Shown: piece after piece, positions 58,345 to 64,000 of the stretch | Layout: each line of letters opens with the position of its first letter | Numbering within the stretch: the stretch's first letter is position 1 | DNA from: Povalibacter uvarum | Lineage (GTDB): Bacteria > Pseudomonadota > Gammaproteobacteria > Steroidobacterales > Steroidobacteraceae | DNA: 64,000 bases | Direction of reading: 5' to 3' | NCBI RefSeq assembly: GCF_014202975.1 | Contig: NZ_JACHHZ010000008.1 | Coordinates: forward strand, 1 to 64,000 | Notes under the pieces: generated by a model | What the model saw: the letters and a program-made list of their open reading frames with translations, nothing else | Databases searched by the model: none | What the model was told of the DNA's origin: nothing | Position numbers and translations under genes: made by a program

Positions 58345-59091
58345 ATGCGCTGGCTCGGCTGGATAGCGTTGGCGGCCTCGCTCGCCGCCGCGGCGGTGGC
58401 TTCAGGCATTCACGAGCAATCGGTGCGCTCGCGGCTGCTCAGAGCTGATCCGGATCTCGTCGCTTCGGATCCGCAACTGGTCGCCTATGCGATGGACATG
58501 GGCGCACTCACTTATTCAGGAGCGTGCAGCGGCTGTCACGGCCCGGCCTTGACGGGCGACCGCAGATCAGGTGTCCCTGACCTCACCGATTCCGAATGGC
58601 TCTATGGCACCGGGCGCCTGAGCGAGATCGAGCGGATCGTCCTCTACGGCATTCGCTCCGGATACTCCAAGGGCTGGAATCTCGCCAGCATGCCCGCGTT
58701 CGCCCGCGCCAAACCCTACGCCAGCTATCACGTCGACCCGCTCAAGCCTGGCGAGGTCGACGACGTAACTACCTTTGTCCTCTCCTTACAGAATGCCGCG
58801 AGCCCGTCCGATGCTGTTGAACGCGGCAAGACAGTATTCCTCAAGAACGGGCTCTGCTTCGACTGCCACGGCGCAGACGCCCGAGGAGATCCCGCGATTG
58901 GCGCACCCGACCTCACCGACGCCGTCTGGCTTTACGGAAATGGCTCCGCGGAATCCATCCATGCCGCGATCGCGCACGGCATGGCAGGCAGCTGCCCCGG
59001 AAATATCGACTCGCTGAGCTTCGCCGAGATTCGCGCGGTTGCGCTGTACGTGCATTCGAAGCGGTCCGGAGGCCGCGCACATGACCCCTGA
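58345..59091 (+). CDS. di-heme cytochrome c
   Basis: A 248-residue periplasmic or membrane-tethered cytochrome. One N-terminal hydrophobic segment (residues 4-20) may be a signal or an anchor. The two heme sites are C-S-G-C-H (Cys61, Cys64, His65) and C-F-D-C-H (Cys171, Cys174, His175), each followed by P-D-L-T-D and a W-L-Y-G-x-G repeat, showing that the two halves are internal duplicates. The arrangement is like the c-type domains of FixP/CcoP. It starts five bases after the regulator stop and overlaps the PPIase gene by 11 bases. Confidence 0.86.
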   Translation: MRWLGWIALAASLAAAAVASGIHEQSVRSRLLRADPDLVASDPQLVAYAMDMGALTYSGACSGCHGPALTGDRRSGVPDLTDSEWLYGTGRLSEIERIVLYGIRSGYSKGWNLASMPAFARAKPYASYHVDPLKPGEVDDVTTFVLSLQNAASPSDAVERGKTVFLKNGLCFDCHGADARGDPAIGAPDLTDAVWLYGNGSAESIHAAIAHGMAGSCPGNIDSLSFAEIRAVALYVHSKRSGGRAHDP

Positions 59092-60007
59092 CGCCGCCCT
59101 GTCCAGTAGCGCGATGCAGCGCGCACTCGATCCCGCAAGCACGAGCACGTTGCGAGCGATGGTTCTCTGCGCGGTCGGCGCCATCGTCGGCCTGTCGATC
59201 GCCGGTTATGGCCTCTTCACCGCGGCCGGCACGTCGACACGAACGGTACCGCCCGAATCGGTGGCCATGGTGAATCAACGGCCGATCCTGCGCAGCGACT
59301 TCATCGCCCAGACCGAGAGCGAGCTGGGCAAGACGTTCGCTGAAGCCACGCGCGACGAGCGACTCAAGGTTCTCGATGAAATGGTCCGCGAGGAACTGCT
59401 GGTGCAGCGCAGCCTGGAACTGGACTTCGCCGAGACGGATCAGGATTCCCGCAACGCACTCGTGACCGCAGTGACGCAACAGATCACCGTGGGCATCGTC
59501 ACCAGCGAACCGGACGAACAGCAGCTCATGAACTTCTACGAGACCCACAAGGAGCAGTTCTCGTCGGAAGGCCGGATGCAGGTTGTCGATCTGGTCCTGG
59601 CTGGCGAGAACATGGAAGTTGGGCGAGCCGCGGCGAACGCATTGCGCTCCGGAACTTCGGTCGAGGATGTCATGGCCGGCTTCGGCTTGACTCAGCCGGT
59701 CCGCCATGACGAGGACTACTACTTCGCCGTCAAGTACCGTCTCGGCGATGTTCTATTCGCGCAGGTCGAGCATCTCTCTGCTGGCGCAGTGAACGAGCCA
59801 GTGCGCCTCGGCGACGCCATTCACATCGTGCAGGTGGTCTCGAATACCCGGCCGGTTCCCCTTGCCTATCCGATCGCCCGCGCGCAGGTGGCGACGGATT
59901 TCAAGATGTTCGAGCACGAACGATCGCTGAATGCGACGCTGACCTTTCTGCGCGGCCGATCGACGATCCTGATCGCGGATGACTACGCCGCCGACTACAA
60001 GCCATGA
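59081..60007 (+). CDS. SurA/PpiC-like peptidyl-prolyl isomerase
   Basis: A 308-residue protein anchored by one transmembrane helix (about residues 24-47). The SurA-N-like helical region (V-A-M-V-N-Q-R-P-I-L-R-S-D-F ... L-D-E-M-V-R-E-E-L-L-V-Q-R-S-L-E-L) is followed by a degenerate parvulin-like domain (about 165-265) and a C-terminal helix. It probably chaperones or folds the neighbouring exported cytochrome or HupE-like protein. The ATG at 59081 overlaps the cytochrome end, and its TGA overlaps the next ATG (ATGA). Confidence 0.78.
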   Translation: MTPDAALSSSAMQRALDPASTSTLRAMVLCAVGAIVGLSIAGYGLFTAAGTSTRTVPPESVAMVNQRPILRSDFIAQTESELGKTFAEATRDERLKVLDEMVREELLVQRSLELDFAETDQDSRNALVTAVTQQITVGIVTSEPDEQQLMNFYETHKEQFSSEGRMQVVDLVLAGENMEVGRAAANALRSGTSVEDVMAGFGLTQPVRHDEDYYFAVKYRLGDVLFAQVEHLSAGAVNEPVRLGDAIHIVQVVSNTRPVPLAYPIARAQVATDFKMFEHERSLNATLTFLRGRSTILIADDYAADYKP

Positions 60008-61209
60008 GCCGCTTCTCTCGTGTGCTCTGTACCCTGCTGCTGTTCATCGCAGGATCGACGCAGGCTCACACGCTGAGCGAGAGCCACTCTTCGTGGAGGG
60101 TCTCTGGCGACAGCGTACGCGTCGAGTTCATCATTCCCGAGCTCGAGGCTAAGCGACTCTCCTCGAACGGCACCGAAGTGCCGGCGCGCTCCGCTCTGAG
60201 CGCCTACATTGCAGCCCATGTCGGTGTCGAAGCGGACGCAAAGGCCTGCGATCTTTTGGACGGACCCCGCGCACTCACCGCAGTTCCGGGGTTCTATCGC
60301 GATGAGCTGACGTTCAAATGCCGCTCGTCGCAGCATCTCGCTATCCGCTCCTCCGTACTCTACGAGTTCGTGCCCTCACACACGAACTTCGCCCGCATCG
60401 AGACGAATGAAGGCGAGCTCTTCGAGCAACTGCTGACGATCGACCATCAGAGTGTCGAGCTGACCGGCGAACACTCTGAACTGCAGAGTGCCGGGCTGCT
60501 CGAGTTCATCCACATGGGGATCATGCACATCTTCACCGGCATCGATCACATGTCGTTCATGCTGGGACTGGTCCTGATCTCGCGCCGTGTGCGCGACCTG
60601 CTCTTCGTGGTCACCGGATTCACGATCGGACACAGCCTGACGCTGGCGCTCGCGGTAACGGGGATCCTTCGGCCCGATGGTCAGTTCATCGACGCACTGG
60701 TCGCACTGACCATCGTGCTCATCGGTGCGGAGAACATTGGTGACTCGACCCGCAATCCGCTGCCGGTCGCGCTGGGTCTCGGGGGCATTCTGCTCGCGAT
60801 GACCGCCGCTAAACTCTTGGGCGCGAACATAACCCTGCCGCTCACGCTACTGATAGGCGGCGGCATCTTCTCGTTCTGCTACCTGCTGTTCACAGGCCAC
60901 CTGCGTGATGCCGCACGCGTACGGCTGCTCGTCACCCTGGTGTTCGGCCTCATTCACGGTTTCGGGTTTGCCGCTGACCTGCTTGATATGCGGCTGCCTC
61001 CGGAACGTACGGCAGCCCTGCTCTTTGGCTTCAACATCGGCGTGGAGATCGGACAAGTCACGGTCGTGCTGGGCGCGCTGCTGCTCGCGCGATTGCTGAT
61101 CAAAGTGCGACTGGCGATGCCGAGGCCGCTGTTCACCGATATCGCGGCTGCGTTCCTGATCGGCGAGGGACTCTATTGGTTCCTCGGCCGGACCGTGACA
61201 CTGGGCTAG
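60004..61209 (+). CDS. HupE/UreJ-family membrane protein
   Basis: A 401-residue protein. The signal peptide (ending T-Q-A) is followed by a periplasmic domain of about 160 residues, then about seven helices in the C-terminal HupE/UreJ region: H-M-G-I-M-H-I-F-T-G-I-D-H-M-S-F-M, T-G-F-T-I-G-H-S-L-T-L-A and F-G-L-I-H-G-F-G-F-A. The His-rich helices suggest metal (nickel, cobalt or copper) passage as known for the family. It is the last gene of the rightward operon, coupled by ATGA to the isomerase. Confidence 0.85.
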   Translation: MSRFSRVLCTLLLFIAGSTQAHTLSESHSSWRVSGDSVRVEFIIPELEAKRLSSNGTEVPARSALSAYIAAHVGVEADAKACDLLDGPRALTAVPGFYRDELTFKCRSSQHLAIRSSVLYEFVPSHTNFARIETNEGELFEQLLTIDHQSVELTGEHSELQSAGLLEFIHMGIMHIFTGIDHMSFMLGLVLISRRVRDLLFVVTGFTIGHSLTLALAVTGILRPDGQFIDALVALTIVLIGAENIGDSTRNPLPVALGLGGILLAMTAAKLLGANITLPLTLLIGGGIFSFCYLLFTGHLRDAARVRLLVTLVFGLIHGFGFAADLLDMRLPPERTAALLFGFNIGVEIGQVTVVLGALLLARLLIKVRLAMPRPLFTDIAAAFLIGEGLYWFLGRTVTLG

Positions 61210-61218
61210 CAGGTGAAA

Positions 61219-61809
61219 TTACTTGGGTCCGATTGCGCCTGCATCCGGCCAGTCCGTATCGCCGACCCGGCGCAACGTGAACTCGGACATCGCGACAGGA
61301 TCGCGCCCCGGCGCTATCGCCCGGCCGGACTCCTTCCAGACTTGATCCTTGATCGAGCCTGCGTAGTGGAGACCCGCATCCGCGCCGCCGATCCGCCAGA
61401 CGTAGCCTTCGGTCGCAAGTTCGAAGTCGAAAGCGCCACTGCGACCCGCGGCGCGTGCATTCATGACGTACGCATTCTTCTGCGCATCGAAGCTGATCGT
61501 GTTGAATGCGTGAAACCCAAAGCTGCCGTCGGCGAGGTAGCCGCGAATCTCGATGATCCTGATCGTGCGATCGAGTGCAGGTCCCACGCGGTACGTCATG
61601 GTCATCTGCCGGGGAGTTTCGCCCGGCTGGTCGATCATCCAGCCTGATCCGCGCCATACGCCGTCCAGCGACGAGAGTTTCGCCATGGCGCTGCGCTGCG
61701 CGGCGATCATCTGTGCCGGCGTCATCTGGGGAGCAGGTTGCGCAGCCGATGCGGGAACTGCGGCGATGACCAGGGTCACCGCGATCATGCGCAGCAACGC
61801 GCTCTTCAT
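61219..61809 (-). CDS. exported DUF1579-like protein
   Basis: A 196-residue protein. The signal peptide is at about residues 1-24 (ending P-A-S-A). The soluble part starts with L-S-S-L-D-G-V-W-R-G-S-G-W and has T-M-T-Y-R-V-G-P-A-L-D-R-T and G-F-H-A-F-N-T-I-S-F-D, which fit the DUF1579 beta-barrel family. Function unknown. It converges on the HupE-like gene, nine bases away. ATG at 61809. Confidence 0.72.
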   Translation of the reverse strand: MKSALLRMIAVTLVIAAVPASAAQPAPQMTPAQMIAAQRSAMAKLSSLDGVWRGSGWMIDQPGETPRQMTMTYRVGPALDRTIRIIEIRGYLADGSFGFHAFNTISFDAQKNAYVMNARAAGRSGAFDFELATEGYVWRIGGADAGLHYAGSIKDQVWKESGRAIAPGRDPVAMSEFTLRRVGDTDWPDAGAIGPK

Positions 61810-62021
61810 TCTCTGCGCTGGCAAGGGACTCTCCTGACTTGCGGCAAAACGGACCCGACGACCGCGTCGAGGCCTTCCACCATAGAACGCGCCGCGTTGC
61901 GGCAACACGACAATTGACCAAGAGAGCGGAAGCGATTGACCGTGAGCGCGGCAACGCGTCGTCCTTTATTTCCTCATCGTATTAGTCATAGACGCCCCTT
62001 TGCGCGGGCGCACGAAGGTCC

Positions 62022-62047
62022 CTACGCCCTGAGAGCGTCAGGGGTAG
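62022..62047 (+). promoter_or_regulatory. leader hairpin of the third TonB receptor
   Basis: CTAC(g)CCCTGA-GAGCG-TCAGGGGTAG forms a 10-bp stem with one bulged G and a 5-base loop, ending 19 bases before the receptor ATG. It may influence translation or mRNA stability; no ligand class is recognised. Confidence 0.4.
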
Positions 62048-62066
62048 TTCCAGATCGAGAGAATAA

Positions 62067-64000
62067 ATGGGGGCACACATGGCATTCCGAAGCACGGCAT
62101 TCCGAGGCACGGCATCTAGACGTTCGCAACATCTGCTATTGGTTGGGGCCTGCGGCCTCGCTTCGAGCGTCGCTTCACTGGCGCAGGATTCCACGCCAGC
62201 GCAGGACGGCCTGCTCGAGGAAGTGATCGTCACCGCGCAGATGCGTGCGCAGGACATCCAGGACGTGCCGATCGCGATCACCGTGATCAATCCCGAAGAC
62301 CTGGCCCGCGCCGGCTTCAACGACGCCAACGATCTCAGCAAGATCGCGCCCAACGCGATCATCACGCAGGATCAGGGCGAGGTGAGCATTACGATTCGCG
62401 GTATCGGCGACCTGTCCGACGGCGGGGACACCTCGGTCACCGCGAACATCGACGGTGAATATCTGAACGGCGGCCGGGCACTCGCGGCCGCGCTCTTCGA
62501 TCTGGAACGTGTCGAGGTCCTGCGCGGCCCACAGGGCACATTGTATGGACGCAACTCCACCGCCGGCGCCGTGAACTACATCATGCGAAAGCCGGGTGAT
62601 ACCTTCGACGCGAACATGGCCGTGAGCTACGGCGTCGATTACAGCTCCGTGCGCGCGGACGGCGGCGTCTCGATTCCGCTCACAGACGGCGTGGGTATCC
62701 GTGTAGCCGGGTTCTATGAGGACCGCGATGGCTACGTCGAGCATCCGGGCCTGGCTGCCGGGAACTACGGCGGATTCAACTTCCCTGGCTATGAAGCATT
62801 CGAGTCCGACGACAACGAAGGGTTCGGCGGCCGCTTCTCGCTTCGAGGCACCAATCTCGGCGCATTCACTTACTACCTCGCTGCAGAGTACTCGGAGCGT
62901 GAATTCACGCCACAGGTCTTCGCCGCGATCGACACCCACCAACCGGAGTTCACGCCGGGCGCGAACTGCGCGGCACCTGGCTGGGAGGCTACGGCCCCGC
63001 TCATCACGACAGACACCCTGTGCATTCCGAGCGGGACGCGATACCAGGACACCCTGAACCGCGAGAACTACGCCGCGCCCGCGAATGGCGGCGGTCGTCA
63101 GTTCTGGGAAACGTACGCGTATCGCGCGCGCTTCGACTATGAGTTCAGTCCCGCGGCGACATTGAGCTACATCGGAGGCTACCGGTACTTCGAAGTGGAC
63201 CCGAAGAGCACGGGGTCCCTGCCCGTCGTCTATGCGAACGTGGTCGAGCAGAACGAAACGACGACGCAGAGTCACGAGATCAGGCTCGCGGGCGACGTGA
63301 ACGGAATCATCTACCAGGTCGGTGGATTCCTGTTCAAGCAGTCGATCGACCAGCTCGCCGGCTTCTATCTCGGAGACATCACGCCGGGCACCCAGAACTT
63401 CGGCTTCTTCATCAACTACAACCTGCGCGACTCGGACAACGAGAGCAAGTCCGCGTTCGGTCAGGTCGAAGTGCCGATCACCGATCAGCTCACGGCAGTG
63501 GGCGGCGTGCGTTACACCAGCAACGAGAACGATGGCTACTGGCGCGATCGTGCGGCCTTCCTCGTGGGTCCAGAAACTCGCCCGCGCGATACGCCGGGTA
63601 TCTTCACCGACCCGCTCCTGCTGCACAGCTCGGAGGAAAAGACCACCTGGCTCGCCGGCCTGAACTACAAGCTGGATCCCGACACACTGATCTACGGCAA
63701 GGTCTCGACGGGTTTCAAGGGCGGCGGCTTCGACGCCGTAGGCACTTACGGCCCGGAAACGAACACAGCCTACGAAACCGGCTTGAAGAAAGTGTTCGCG
63801 GACGGAAAGAACATCTTCAACGCTGCGGCGTTCTACTACGACTACAAGGGTCTGCAGGTCGATGTTCTGCTGAGCTCGGCGGAAGGCGGTCGCGTCTTCA
63901 ATGCGGGCGCCGCAACGATCTGGGGCTTCGAGCTCGAGGGCGTGTTCGAGCTGACCGAGAACGATCGCGTCAATGCGTCGCTCAACTACCTGAATGCGGA
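62067..64000 (+). CDS. TonB-dependent receptor (C-terminus beyond window)
   Basis: The first 644 codons of an outer-membrane receptor are in view. The signal region holds a short in-frame tandem repeat (GGCATTCCGAAGCAC-type units at 62081-62110). The TonB-box region reads L-L-E-E-V-I-V-T-A-Q-M-R-A-Q-D-I-Q-D-V-P, and the plug has V-E-V-L-R-G-P-Q-G-T-L-Y-G-R-N-S-T-A-G-A-V-N-Y, typical of the FecA/CirA-like group common in Sphingomonads. The barrel continues to the edge without a stop. ATG at 62067 with GAGAG upstream; a second ATG at 62079 is possible. Confidence 0.88.
   Translation, partial: MGAHMAFRSTAFRGTASRRSQHLLLVGACGLASSVASLAQDSTPAQDGLLEEVIVTAQMRAQDIQDVPIAITVINPEDLARAGFNDANDLSKIAPNAIITQDQGEVSITIRGIGDLSDGGDTSVTANIDGEYLNGGRALAAALFDLERVEVLRGPQGTLYGRNSTAGAVNYIMRKPGDTFDANMAVSYGVDYSSVRADGGVSIPLTDGVGIRVAGFYEDRDGYVEHPGLAAGNYGGFNFPGYEAFESDDNEGFGGRFSLRGTNLGAFTYYLAAEYSEREFTPQVFAAIDTHQPEFTPGANCAAPGWEATAPLITTDTLCIPSGTRYQDTLNRENYAAPANGGGRQFWETYAYRARFDYEFSPAATLSYIGGYRYFEVDPKSTGSLPVVYANVVEQNETTTQSHEIRLAGDVNGIIYQVGGFLFKQSIDQLAGFYLGDITPGTQNFGFFINYNLRDSDNESKSAFGQVEVPITDQLTAVGGVRYTSNENDGYWRDRAAFLVGPETRPRDTPGIFTDPLLLHSSEEKTTWLAGLNYKLDPDTLIYGKVSTGFKGGGFDAVGTYGPETNTAYETGLKKVFADGKNIFNAAAFYYDYKGLQVDVLLSSAEGGRVFNAGAATIWGFELEGVFELTENDRVNASLNYLNA

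Noticed and set aside
62175-63626. A 483-codon minus-strand frame opposite the third receptor.
   Set aside because: Antisense shadow of an unambiguous TonB receptor.
1-64000. CRISPR arrays, rRNA, tRNA genes and replication origins.
   Set aside because: None recognised by eye on either strand; the regularly spaced palindromes in the first 7 kb are attC sites, not CRISPR repeats.

Overview
The window reads as chromosomal DNA of a free-living, high-GC gammaproteobacterium. A relative of Steroidobacteraceae, Nevskiales or Xanthomonadales is my inference from gene content: many TonB-dependent receptors, FecI/FecR pairs, secreted hypothetical families next to metallo-beta-lactamase-fold proteins, and an integron array. 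No rRNA, tRNA, CRISPR array or replication origin was seen.

Region 1 (1-8.1 kb) is an integron gene-cassette array. Fifteen small genes all read leftward (minus strand), and each is followed by its own attC site, 15 sites in all. No integrase is present. The left edge runs into the start of an IS3-type transposase. The right edge, where the integron head should be, is replaced by a repeat block and a broken IS30-type transposase. Cassette products are mostly small and uncharacterised. They include an EF-Tu domain-III-like protein, a TIMP/NTR-like secreted protein, zinc-ribbon and membrane proteins, and two families resembling toxin-immunity proteins.

Region 2 (8.1-19.6 kb) holds housekeeping and accessory genes. 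There is an FKBP isomerase lipoprotein and a lipase-foldase-like gene paired with a small cutinase-like hydrolase. A four-gene operon carries a Tat-exported protein, a 4-cresol-dehydrogenase-type flavoprotein, its cytochrome c and a tannase-family protein that has lost its catalytic serine. An internally deleted molybdopterin dehydrogenase relic, a TonB-domain protein, a HIT protein and a methyltransferase follow. A diverged second copy of the repeat block lies at about 19.1 kb.

Region 3 (19.6-36 kb) holds a metallo-beta-lactamase-fold protein divergent from a 3-oxoacid CoA-transferase pair, an orphan ECF sigma factor, a LysR regulator, and a DUF6152/cytochrome/DUF6644 operon whose cytochrome is frameshifted before its heme motif. 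A TonB receptor, a GH3 beta-glucosidase, a secreted protein and a sugar-isomerase-like protein form a second operon, with an MFS transporter next to it.

Region 4 (36-50.5 kb) is the metabolic core. An ECF sigma/FecR pair lies directly upstream of a seven-gene operon: two-subunit hydroquinone 1,2-dioxygenase, semialdehyde dehydrogenase, Rieske ferredoxin, CobS-like AAA+ ATPase, CobT-like VWA protein and a Dabb protein. A second operon encodes maleylacetate reductase, hydroxyquinol 1,2-dioxygenase and an RND efflux pump. With the CoA-transferase these enzymes would convert hydroquinone or hydroxyquinol through maleylacetate and 3-oxoadipate toward central metabolism. The CobS/CobT pair with a Rieske protein, and no CobN chelatase in view, is the best candidate for an undescribed system: a proposed metal-insertion or reactivation machine for the dioxygenase.

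Region 5 (50.7-64 kb) holds a second TonB receptor with an STN domain, two secreted proteins and a degenerate metallo-beta-lactamase-fold protein, a small cytochrome lipoprotein, a rightward operon (membrane-anchored winged-helix regulator, di-heme cytochrome c, SurA/PpiC-like isomerase, HupE/UreJ-like protein), a DUF1579-like protein, and the start of a third TonB receptor that leaves the window.
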